From Thinopyrum elongatum (taxonomy: Eukaryota > Streptophyta > Magnoliopsida > Poales > Poaceae): 64,000 nucleotides of DNA. Shown here piece after piece: positions 32,057-42,770 of this stretch (positions within the stretch are counted from its first letter, which is position 1; every line of letters starts with the position of its first letter). The stretch is taken from positions 276,840,904 through 276,904,903 of the forward strand of contig CM022303.1 in the NCBI GenBank assembly GCA_011799875.1, written 5' to 3'. The position numbers were made by a program, and so were the translations under genes. The notes under the pieces were generated by a model. It worked only from the letters and a program-made list of their open reading frames with translations. It was not told where the DNA came from and did no database searches.

Positions 32057-35000
32057 TGTAACACCCCGGGAATCATGCTACAGTAATCTTCCCTTAATGG
32101 TGGCCATGTCATCATGATTACTATGCAAATGGCCACTTGTCCAAGATCAAAGTCAAATTCAAATTTAAATTGCAAGTGAAATAATTATTTCTTCGAACGG
32201 TACAACTAAAATGTTCGAATAATTCTATAAATTTCCCTGATCATTGTAATGTTAAAACCAACTTCACTTGAATCACAAATAAATTCCTAGGAAATTAATA
32301 AGTGGTCGAGCAATGAATAAAATGGCCTTTTCAAAATAAACGATTATTTATTTAACTCCAGTTGCCCCCAAACTTTTTGTGCTAGCTCAAAATAATCTGT
32401 ATTATTTATGTGCCAGATTTCATGTTCACCAAAAATCGTTTGGTACAAAAAAAGAAAATAGAAAATGGTGCTAAAAATATAAAACAGAAAAAGAAAAAAA
32501 AAGGAAAGAACCAGCCCCCCCTCCACGCTGGGCCAAACGGCCCAGCTGGCCGCCGCACTGGCCGTCCCACCTGGCCCAGCCGGCCTCCCCCACTGCCCCG
32601 CTTAACCCCCACCCCCACCGACCGAAACCCTAGCACATCCCCATCCTTCCCCTCGCGCCCCCACGCTCTCTCTCTCCCCCTCGTGTTCGTCCGCCCGCGC
32701 ACACCGCCGTCGACCGGCGGCCATCATCGCTTCCCAGCCCCGCGACGGCGTCCAGAGGCCCAGCCGTGCTCGTCCATGCCGTACGCACTCACCAGCGCCA
32801 GCCACGGGGGCCGCTACAACCGGATCGGGCGTCATCCCCGCCTCCGACCGCCCCTACCTCGTCGTTGCCACCGCAGCACCGTCGCCTCCCCGACCCTCTC
32901 CGGCCTCTCCCTGGCTCGGTGGTGAGCTCCTCGCTCCGTCCACCCTTCCTCCGCGTCGAATACACCGTCGTAGGCCGCCGTTCCCACCCCCCCCCCGCCC
33001 GCGTCCGAGCTCGCGTGGCCGCGCCCCCTGCTCCCCAGCGAGCCGCTGCGCCCGCTGCGCTGCTCTCCCCTGCGCGCCCGGCCTGCTCACCCCTCTGTGA
33101 GCCCCCCCTGCAGGCCAACACTGCGCCCTGCGCCTCGCCTGCGCGCACGCCCGCAGCCCCCACACAACCCCCCCCCTCCCCAGCATGCGCCGCTCGCCGC
33201 CTATAGTTCGCCGTCCCCGCCACCCCTGCCTGCGCCCGGCTGCGCCTGGCCTTGCTGGAGGCCGCACCGGGGCTGCGCCGGGGCCGCCCCTCCCGCTGCT
33301 TGCCGCGCCCCTCGGCCGGCCATGGACGCCCGCGCCTGGGCACAGCCCCTGGGGCCTGCTGGCCCACTGCCAGGTGGGACCGGCCAAAAATATTAAAAAA
33401 AAATAAAAAAAAATAAGTAAATATTAGTTAATTAATTAACTAATTAACCTAATTAATTCTGATTAATTAACACTAATTAAGTTTAATTAAACTAATGGCT
33501 AATTAACCCAATTAACCAGTTAATTAGTGCTGACAGTCACTGACAGGTGGGGCCCACCTGTCAGGTTGACCCAGTCAACGGAACTGTTGACTGCTGACGT
33601 CATGCTGACATCATGCTCACGCAATAAATTAATTTCGAGTTAATTTAATTAATAATAATTTTAGAAATGTTTTAAATCTTTAAAAATTCATATAAAATAA
33701 TCCGTAGCTCAGATCGAAAAACTTTGTACATGAAAGTTGCTCGAAATTTCGAGACGAATCCGAATACGCAGTCCGTTCGTCCGTCACGCGTCCCTAACTA
33801 TCCGAACATGGAACCGTTCCCCTCCGGTCATCTGTCTGACAAATGTCCGGAACCGGGAAAACATTCCCGGATGAATTCCCCCTTCGCCAGTATCACCCGG
33901 CCCTGCGTTAGATCACCTCTGTCACCGCGTATTGCCATGTTATGCTTTGTGCTGTACTTGTTTGCTCTGTATTTATTGTTTCCTCCCCCTCTTCTCTCTC
34001 GTTAGACCCCGACGCAGTTCCCGGTACTGACGCAGCTCCGGAGCCCGACGCCACCGTTGACGACCTTGCCTTTGCCGCCGAGCAACCAAGCAAGCCCCCC
34101 CTTTGATCATCCCGATATCGCCCATTCTATTTTCTCATGCTTGCATTAGAATTGCTGCTGCTACCGCTTTACCTATTCTGGTGCAAAGCCTGTTTATTGT
34201 ATCCTGCTGTTGATAATTATCTGCATATCCTAAACTGCTTAGTATAGGCTGGGTAGAGACCCATCAGTGACCCCACTAATCCTGATTGCCCCGCTGGATC
34301 ATCAGAAGACTCGAAGACAGGCCCCGGCACTGCACATCACCCCCTTAGTTGTAACGACACTGCAGCGTTACTATCGAGTGCCGAGGGTGATACCTCGTAT
34401 AGCACTTCAGATGTTAACTCTGTAGAGTAGCTATTTGGTCGTGGTCATCAAGGGTGATTCCTCCTTCACCGCTTCCGATAACAACGCTGTCGTGCACCAC
34501 CTCAAGTGTGAACCCATCGAGGGTGAATCCTCCGAGTTCACCTTGACAGATACATCGAGTAGGAATCCAACGAGGGTGATACCTCGGATTCCCCTGATGT
34601 TAAGGACACACAGATACTTGGACTTTACACTGTTACTTGGAAAGGCGGGTCGACCCTGAGGGGTACCCGCGTGTGATGTGAAGACGGGTTGCCTGGATGG
34701 TGCCCGAGTGATGAATACGAGGCATGGCCGGGCATTCTTAGCCCTTGCCGCAAGTCCTCGAGACGGGGCGATGGGGTCACATCTTTCGTGAGTCTCTGCT
34801 CGTTACCGCAAGCCCCTAGTCCACTAACGATTTGGATATTTGATCCGAGCAGGCCTCTGGCCTGATAGCACTAACCATCACGTGGGCATAGTATGGGCGT
34901 TCTGCATCGTAGCATCAGCCGAAAGCTCTGTCAGACGTCTAGTTCAGCCTTGCGGCCGGGACGGACCGGCGCCCCCCTGGTGCCTGGCTTCCCCCTGCAG

Positions 35001-36053
35001 GCAACGACTCGGAGTGCACAGGGCGATGGCCCAAGACCTCTGAGCGCTTAGGATGTAGACCGACGGGGACCTCTCTGCTGAGCTCTAGGTAGGGTTTCGA
35101 TGTATTGTTTGGCCGAGGACGGGCATGACCCAGGAAAGTGTGTTCGGCCAGAGTTAATCAAGCGTGTTGGGTAAGTTGGTGCACCCCTGCAGGGAAGAAA
35201 ACTTCTATCGATAGCCTGTCCTACGGTAAAGGACACTCGGAGTTGTATCCTGATTGATACAATTAGAACTGGATACTTGGATACTATGGCTCTGGGATTG
35301 CTTCTCGCAGGGAGTCGAGAAGGGATCTCAGGACGAGGTTGATGACTGTATGGCTCTGGGATTGCTTTCTCGCAGGGAGTCGAGAAAGGATCTCTGGGTG
35401 AGGTTGAGACTTAATGATACTGCTACATTATATGGTACTGTCTACACTCTTCTAATGCTGCAAGACCTCTGAAGATGCTAGTATTCGATAGGACTAGGCC
35501 TCCTCTCTATTCTGGCATTTCTGCAGCCCAGTCCACATATACAGCCTCCCTTTGAAAATGTTGCATATGTAGTGTAGATCCTTGCTTGCTGAGTACTTCT
35601 GAGTACTCACGGTTGCTTTGTTTTCCTTTTCTCCCCATATCAGTTTGACGTGACCAAGATGACGGAGCCCCTGAGACAGATGCCCCGTCGATCGACTACT
35701 ACTACTACCCAGAGGATGGATACTACTACGAGTTGACTGACGACCAGGAGTAGGATCGGAGGGTCCCAGGCAGGAGGCCTACGCCTTTCGATAGTAGTGT
35801 TTTATTTTGCCCCGCCTTTCTAAAGGCCTTTCTGTTTCTGTTTCATATCTGTACTCAGATATCTGATGCTTCCGCTGACGCTTGTACGCAAGCTTATGTA
35901 TTCGAGCCCTCGAGGCCCCTGGCTTGTAATATAAAGCTTGTATGACTTTATTTATGTTTTAGAGTTGTGTTGTGATATCTTCCGTGAGTCCTTAGGCTTG
36001 ATCGTGTGCATTTGCGTGTATGATTAGTGCATGATTGAGCTGGGGGCGTTGCA
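32057..36053 (+). mobile_element. Element C 3' LTR
   Basis: 3997 bp, colinear with the 5' LTR. It carries a small extra block near 33600 (CATGCTGACATCATGCTCAC) and GC-block length differences. Follows the polypurine tract GGAGGAGA and ends at the CATGG duplication. Confidence 0.9.
34006..35753 (+). CDS. Same two-exon frame in element C 3' LTR
   Basis: Exon A 34006-34089 and exon B 35659-35753 match the 5' LTR copy. The donor context is CCAAGCAAGC, one G-to-A change from CCAGGCAAGC in the other LTR, which would weaken splicing. The stop TAG is at 35751-35753. Confidence 0.35.
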
Positions 36054-36058
36054 CATGG

Positions 36059-36879
36059 AAGATACTGACAGCCCCTAGTCGCTACATGAGCGATCCAGGC
36101 ATACAAAACAGATTATTATTTGAAGGTTTAGAGTTTGGCACATGCAAATTTACTTGGAACGGCAAGTAAATACCGCATATAGGTAGATATGGTGGACACT
36201 CATGGAAGAAACTTGGTTCAAGGATTTTGGATGCACAAGCAGTACTCCCGCTTAGTACAGAAATTTTGGCTAGCAAAAGATTCTAAATAGCAAGCACCAC
36301 ATGTTGGAGGATCCATAAAAATATAACTTCTATACAAATATACCCAAGCATAACTCATTACGTTGTCTTCCTTGTCCAACTTCAACTAATTTGCTCAAGT
36401 TTGAAAATAATTAATGGGGCTCACAATCATAGAAGATGTCCAAGATAGTATATTTATATGTGAAATCTCTCTTCCTTCAATATTCTTTCATGAATTGTTT
36501 AAGTGACCAATACTATGTTTGCTAACTTTCAATAAATTTACCACCTATACTTCTTATATGTGAAGTCATTACTCCCCATGGGATAAGCATATGAAACATA
36601 TATAATTTTAGATTTATGAAATTCAATTCATTCAACCATTTACTCATAGGATATAAGTGAAGCACACGAGTAAATGACAAACTACTCCAAAATGATATAA
36701 GTGAAGATCAATGAGTAGTCAAATAATTAAGTAGCTACGTGAAGACTCTCTCAAAAAAAAATAATTTAGATATTAAGTATTTTATTCAAACAGAAAGCAA
36801 AATAAAATAAAATGACATTCTAAAAATAGCACACATCATGTGAAGAAGCAAAAACTTAGGCTCAACCGATACTAACCGA
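36059..36879 (-). other. Element H internal region between element C and the tandem repeats
   Basis: AT-rich non-coding continuation of the internal region (joins 20753 across element C). No ORF supported. Confidence 0.6.
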
Positions 36880-38300
36880 TAATTCTTGATGAAGAAAGGT
36901 GGGATGCCTACCGGGGCATCCCCAAGCTTAGATGCTTGAGACTTCTTGAAATATTAACTAGGGATGCCTTGGGCATCCCCAAGCTTGAGCTTTTGTGTCT
37001 CCTTAATTTCTTTTATATCACGGTTTCCCTAAATCTTAAAAACTTCATGCACACAAAACTCAACAAGAACTTGCGAGAAAAGTTAGTATAAATCAAATGC
37101 AAAACCTTATCATTCTCTACTGTAGAAAATCACTAAAATTATTATTTAACATTGCATACTAAATGCCTCTGCATATTTAATACTCCTATTCTCAAATAGA
37201 ATCATTAAACAAGCAAATATATGCAAACAATGCAAACATAACAGCAATATGTCTAAACAGGACAGTCTGTAAAGAGTGCAATTGTACTCATACTTCCCTA
37301 ACTCTAAAAATTATGAAAAATAACCACACTGTAGAAAATTTGTTGCTACTCATTGTGTAATTTTGTTTTAATATTTTACCATGTTCTGACTTCCCAGAAG
37401 AATTCAGACAATGATAGAAAACTTTCTGTTTTCAAAACAGCAACATATAGACTTGCAAAATAGGCATGGTAAAGGCTATACTTGACACTTTTATTGAAAT
37501 AAAAGCTAGAAAACATTACTATAAATAACAGCAAACAAATCCTAATAAAATAAAATGACGCTCCAAGCAAAACTCATATCATGTGACGAATAAAAATATA
37601 GCTCCAAGTAAGGTTACCGATAATGTTGGAGACGAAAGAGGGGATGCCTTCCGGGGGCATCCCCAAGCTTAGTTGCTTGGATATTCCTTGAATATTACCT
37701 TGGGGTGCCTTGGGCATCCCCAAGCTTAGGGTATTGTCACTCCTTATTCTCCTCATATCGATATCTCACCCAAAACTTAAAAACTTCAATCACACAAAAC
37801 TTAACAAAACCTTCGTGAGATCCAATAGTATAATAAAACAAATCATTCACTTTGGTACTGTAAAGACAAGATTCATAATTTTTCTTTCATGATTCCTACT
37901 GTACCCTATAATTTCTACAATTTATATTAAGCAATATAAGCCATAGAAACTAGAAAACAAGCAAACTATGCATTGAAAACAGAATCTGTCAAAAACAGAA
38001 CAGTACATAAATATCTGAATTAAGGTCTTACTTATGTAACTACAAAAATTATGAAAAATTAGGAAAACGTAGAAAATTTGTATTTCAATCCTATGTAAAA
38101 AATTTAGAGTTTCTTAACGTTCCAGTGAATTTTTAAAATTCTGTTACTGGACGCAAAAGTTTCTGTTTTTCCACAGAATCAAGTCAACTATCATCCACAC
38201 TATCCCAAAGGCTTTACTTGGCACTTTATTCAAAAAAAAGCTATAAAACATGATCAATACAGTAGCTTAATCATGTGAACACACAAAAACAGTAGGGGTA
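36880..38300 (-). repeat. Two diverged tandem units of 741 bp with PPT-like motifs
   Basis: GCATCCCCAAGCTT (sense AAGCTTGGGGATGC) occurs at 36916 and 36973, and again at 37657 and 37714. Both pairs are offset by exactly 741 bp. Flanking sequence such as AAAACTTCA with CACACAAAACT, and AAAAGCTA with AAAACAT, repeats at about the same offset. The motif core equals the polypurine tract that primes the 3' LTR at 19772. A fifth copy at 39134 falls in the acidic ORF. Confidence 0.8.
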
Positions 38301-38540
38301 AATATTGGGTTGTCTCCCAACAAGCGCTTTTCTTTAATGCCCTTTTAGCTAGGCATGATGATTTCAATGATGCTCACATAAAAGATAAGAATTGAAACAT
38401 AACGGGAGCATTACGAAGAATATGACTAGCACATTTAAGCCTAACCCACTTCCTATGCATAGGGATATTGTGAGCAAACAATTTATGGGAGCAAGAATCA
38501 ACTAGCATAGGAAGGCAAAACAAGCATGACTTCAAGATTT
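38301..38540 (-). other. Non-coding spacer in element H
   Basis: AT-rich sequence between the tandem units and the acidic ORF, with several stops in all sense frames. Nothing further seen. Confidence 0.4.
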
Positions 38541-39414
38541 TCAACACATAGAGAGGAAACTTGATATTATTGCAATACCTACAAGCATATGTTCCCCCCT
38601 CATAATAATTTTGAGTAGCATCATGAATGAATTCAACAATATAACTATCACATCAAGCATTCTTTTCATGATCCACAAGCATAGAAATTTTATTACTCTC
38701 CACATAAGCAAATTTATTCTCATGAATAGTAGTGGGAGCAAACTCAACAAAATAACTATCATGTGAGGCATAATCCAATTGAAAATTAAAATCATGATGA
38801 CAAGTTGCATGGTTATCATTATTCTTTATAGCATGCATGTCATCACAATAATCATCATAGATAGCAACTTTGTTCTCATAATCAATTGGAACCTCTTCCA
38901 AAATAGTGGATTCATCACTAAATAAAGTCATGACCTCTCCAAATCCACTTTTATCAATATTGTGAAAAGATTAAACACCCTCCAAAATAGTGGGATCATT
39001 AGTACCTATAGTTGACACTCTTCCAAACCCACTTTCATCAATATAATCATCATAAATAGGAGGCATGCTATCAGCATAATAAACATTCTCATCAAAACTT
39101 GGGGGACTAAAAATATCATCTTCATCAAACATAGCATCCCCAAGCTTATGGCTTTGCATATCATTAGCATCATGGATATTCAAAGAATTCATACTAACAA
39201 CATTGCAATCATGCTCATCATTCAAAGATTTAGTGCCAAACATTTTATTGACTTCTTCTTCTAACACTTGAGCACAATTTTCCTTCCCATCATTTTCACG
39301 AAAGACATTAAAAAGATGAAGCATATGAGGCAACCTCAATTCCATGTTTTTTTGTAGTTTTCTTTTACAGACTAAACTAGTGATAAAAAATGAGAGTAAA
39401 AGATTCAATTGCAA
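38541..39414 (-). pseudogene. Acidic protein of element H, unknown function
   Basis: The minus-strand frame from 39414 is the only sizeable coding-like segment in H and lies 90 bp after the primer site, where gag is expected. It is rich in Asp/Glu, Tyr and Asn, with repeating blocks such as FDEDDIFSPPSFDE, MPPIYDDYIDES, IDYENKVAIYDDYCDD and DSYFVEFAP. It has no gag, zinc-knuckle or enzyme motif that I recognise. In-frame stops at about 38971 and 38653 interrupt it. The second half repeats the YDDY theme, suggesting internal duplication. It could be a diverged structural protein or a captured sequence; I cannot decide. Confidence 0.45.
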
Positions 39415-39505
39415 GATCTAAATATATACCTTCAAGCACTCACCTCCCCGGCAACATCGCTAGAAAAGAGCTTCATTGATGGGATGTGAGTGCCACTTAC
39501 CTAGC

Positions 39506-39524
39506 CTCCCCGGCAATGGCGCCA
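39506..39524 (-). other. Primer-binding site of element H
   Basis: The complement reads TGGCGCCATTGCCGGGGAG, ten bases inside the 5' LTR. One base away from TGGCGCCGTTGCCGGGGA, the aspartate-tRNA-type site of many grass Ty3 elements. Confidence 0.75.
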
Positions 39525-39534
39525 AAAAAGAGCT

Positions 39535-40890
39535 TGATGTCTACTGCGCAACCTTCTTCTTGTAGACTCGTGCTGGGCCTCCAAGCGCAGAGTTTTGTAG
39601 GACAGTACCAAATTTCCCTCAAGTGGATGACCTAAGGTTTATTAATCCGTGGGAGGCGTAGGATGAAGATGGTCTCTCTCAAACAACCCTGCAACCAAAT
39701 AACAAAGAGTCTCTTATGTCCCCAACACACCCAATACAATGGTAAATTGTATAGATGCACTAGTTCGGCGAAGAGATGGTGATACAAGTGTAATATGGAT
39801 AGTAGATATAGATTTTTGTAATCTGAAAATATAAAAACAGCAAGGTAGCAAGTAACAAAAGTGAGCAAAAATGGTATTGCAATGCTTGGAAACAAGGCCT
39901 AGGGTTCATACTTTCACTAGTGCAAGTTCTCTCAACAATGATAACATAATTGGATCATATAACAATCCCTCAACGTGCAACAAAGAATCACTCCAAAGTT
40001 TCTATCGGAGAACATAGGACGAAAACGTGCGTCAACCCCTATGCATAGATTACCCCAATGTCACCTCGGGAATCCGCGAGTTGAGTGCCAAAACATACAT
40101 CAAGTGAATCAATAGACCATCCCATTGTCACCATAGATATCCCATCGCAAGGCATACATCAAGTGTTCTCAAATCCAATACTCAATCCAACATAACGAAA
40201 CCTCAAAGAGCAAGACTCAATTCATCACAACAAGAGATAGAGAGGGAAGAAACACCATATGATCCAACTATAATAACAAAGCTCGCGGTACATCAGGATC
40301 GTGCCCAACCAAGAACACAAGAGAGAGATCAAACACATAGCTACTGGTACATACCCTCAGCCCCAAGGGTGAACTACTCCCTCCTCGTCATGGTGACCAT
40401 CGGGATGATGAAGATGGCCACCGGTGATGGTTTCCCCCTCCGGCAGGGTGCCGGAACAGGGTCCCGATTGGTTTTTCGTGGCTACAGAGGCTTGCGGCGG
40501 CGGAACTCCCGATCTAGGTTTATTTCTGGAGGTTTTGGTATTTATAGGAGGTGTTGGCATCGGGGACAAGTCAAGGGGGCCCACAAGGCGATGACAAGGC
40601 AGGGGGCGGGCCCTAGGGGGGCGCGCCCTCCACCCTTGTGGTTGCCTCGGGACTCCTCTCTGGTATCTTTTCGCTCCAGTATTTTTTATATTTTCCAAAA
40701 CTATTCCCCGTAAATTTTCAGCTCATTCCGAGAACTTTTATTTCAGCACAAAAAAATGACACCACGGTAGTTCTGCTGAAAACAGCGTCAGTCCGGGTTA
40801 GTTCTTATAAAATCATACCAAAACCATATAAAATTGTTGTAAACATGGCATGAATACTTCATAAATTATAGATACATTGGAGACATATCA
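39535..40890 (-). mobile_element. Element H 5' LTR
   Basis: 1356 bp, colinear with 18412-19771 with scattered substitutions and a shorter GA run near 40320. The TATA box is the complement of 40537-40546. Confidence 0.9.
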
Positions 40891-40895
40891 CTGCA

Positions 40896-41717
40896 CAGAA
40901 GAATTATGTCCTTGATGCACCGCTAGGTGACAGACCTGCTACAAGAGCTGATGCAGATGTTATGAACGTCTGGCAGGCTCGATCTGATGACTACTCTATA
41001 GTTCAGTGTGCCATGCTTTATGACTTAGAACCGGAACTTCAAAGACGTTTTGAACGCCATGGAGCATATGAGATGTTCCAGGAGCTGAAGTTGATATTTC
41101 AAGCTAATGCCCGGGTTGAGAGATATGAAGTCTCCAATAAGTTCTATAGCTGTAAGATGGAGGAGAATAGTTCTGTCAGTGAACACATACTCAAAATGTC
41201 TGGGTATCATAACCATTTGACTTGGTTAGGAATTGATCTTGCAGTTGAGAGTGTTATTGACATAGTTCTTCAGTCACTGCCACCAAGCTACAAAGGCTTC
41301 GTGATGAACTATAATATGCAAGGGATGACAAAAACGATTCCCGAGCTCTTCGTGATGCTGAAATCGGTGGAGGTAGAAATCAAGAAGGAGCATCAAGTGT
41401 TGATGGTTAACAAGACAACTAGTTTCAAGAAAAAGGGCAAGGGAAAGAAAGGGAACTTCAAGAAGAATGGCAAGCAAGTTGCCGCTCCCGTGAAGAAGCC
41501 TAAAGCTGGACACAAGCCTGAAACTAAGTGCTTCTACTGCAAAGGAAATGGTCACTGGAAGCAGAACTGCCCCAAATACTTGGCGAATAAGAAGGATGGC
41601 AAAGTGAACAAAGGTATATTTGATATACATGTTATTGATATGTTCCTTACTAATGCTCGTAGTAGCGCCTGGGTATTAGATACTGGTTTGGTTGCTCATA
41701 TTTGTAACTCGAAATAG
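40896..41717 (+). pseudogene. gag: Angela gag C-terminus and protease start
   Basis: Continues the gag cut at 18411. The body includes the copia gag domain (FYSCKMEENSSVSEHILKM, LQSLPPSYKGFVMNY), a basic stretch, and a CCHC zinc knuckle (CFYCKGNGHWKQNC, C-x2-C-x4-H-x4-C) that binds RNA. The protease follows with WVLDTGLVAHICNS; the usual Ser after DTG is Leu here. The frame stops at TAG 41715-41717, which fits CAG to TAG, and then continues in the same frame. With the H insertion this copy cannot make Gag-Pol. Confidence 0.85.
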
Positions 41718-42770
41718 GAGGTGCGGAATAAACGAAGATTGGCTAAGGATGAGGTGATGATGCATGTCGGGAATGGTTCCAAGGTCGATGCGATCGCCGT
41801 CGGCACGCTACCTCTATATCTACCTTCGGGATTAGTTTTAGACCTCAATAATTGTTATTTGGTGCCAGCGTTGAGCATGAACATTATATTTGGCTCTTGT
41901 TTATTGCGAGACGGTTATTCATTTAAATCGGAGAATAATGGTTGTTCTATTTATATGAGTAATATCTTTTATGGTCATGCACCCTTAGTGAATGGTCTAT
42001 TCTTGTTGAATCTCGATTATAGTGATACACATATTCATAATATTGATGCCAAAAGATGCAAAGTTGATAATCATAGTGCAACATACTTGTGGCACTGCCA
42101 TTTAGGTCATATTGGTGTAAAACACATGAAGAAACTCCATGCGGATGGACTTTTGGAATCACTTGATTATGAATCATTTGATACTTGTGAACCATGCCTC
42201 ATGGGTAAGATGACTAAAACTCCATTCTCAGGAACAATGGAGTGAGCTAATGACTTATTGGAAATAATACATACCAATGTATGCGGTCCGATGAGTGTTG
42301 AGGCACGCGGCGGGTATCATTATTTTCTAACCTTCACAGATGATTTAAGTAGGTATGGGTATATTTGCTTGATGAAACACAAGTCTGAAACATTTGAAAA
42401 GTTCAAAGAATTTCAGAGTGAAGTGGAGAATCATCGTAACAAGAAAATAAAGTTTCTACGATCTGATCACGGAGGCGAATATTTGAGTTACGAGTTTGAC
42501 CTTCATTTAAAACAATGTGGAATTGTTTCACAACTCACGCCACCTGGAACACCACAGTGTAATGGTGTGTCCGAACGTCGTAACAGTACCTTATTAGATA
42601 TGGTGCGTTCTTTGATGTCTCTTACCGATTTACCTTTATCATTTTGGGGTTATGCATTAGAGGCAGCCGCATTCACGTTAAATAGGGCACCGTCTAAATC
42701 AGTTAAGACGACACCATATGAACTATGGTTTGGCAAGAAACCTAAGCTGTTGTTTCTTAAAGTTTGGGGA
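41718..42770 (+). pseudogene. pol: Angela protease end and integrase, cut by element X
   Basis: Same frame as gag. The protease tail runs to about 42000. The integrase zinc finger follows (LWHCHLGHIG, CEPCLMGK). A TGA at 42243-42245 fits CGA to TGA. The DDE core follows: the first acidic site reads IIHTNVCGP, with Asn where copia integrases have Asp; the second Asp (LRSDHGGEY) and the Glu (NGVSERRNST) are kept. Coding ends at 42770 (KVWGC), where element X begins. Loss of a catalytic Asp, two stops and three insertions leave it inactive. Confidence 0.85.

Larger units (their letters stand above)
20754..36053 (+). mobile_element. Element C: Ty3 chromovirus with 4-kb LTRs, nested in H
   Basis: LTRs 20754-24709 and 32057-36053, methionine-tRNA-type primer site, gag, protease, RT, RNase H, integrase and a C-terminal chromodomain-like segment, then hairpin and polypurine tract. 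The long LTRs and the domain set fit the Tekay/Del group of plant chromoviruses. A solo LTR (S) sits in gag. One stop and two frameshifts outside S break gag-pol. LTRs differ by scattered substitutions (4 in the first 170 bases compared by eye) and a few indels. Confidence 0.9.
18412..40890 (-). mobile_element. Element H: non-autonomous LTR retrotransposon inserted in Angela gag
   Basis: LTRs at 39535-40890 (5') and 18412-19771 (3') share sequence and TGATRYGTC...GACATCA ends. The primer site and an acidic ORF lie by the right LTR, so it reads on the minus strand. Without the nested element C the internal region is about 4.4 kb and has no protease, RT or integrase. It is therefore a large non-autonomous derivative that depended on proteins from elsewhere. 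The helper family is not identifiable here. Confidence 0.9.
15689..42770 (+). mobile_element. Angela/BARE-1-type copia element, split and truncated
   Basis: Segments 15689-18411 and 40891-42770 read as one element once H is removed: partial 5' LTR, primer site, long leader, gag, protease and integrase core. H inserted in gag (target duplication CTGCA) and X in the integrase. RT/RNase H and the 3' LTR are not in the window. The LTR and leader text match the abundant Triticeae BARE-1/Angela group, which is the main taxonomic evidence in this window. Confidence 0.9.
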
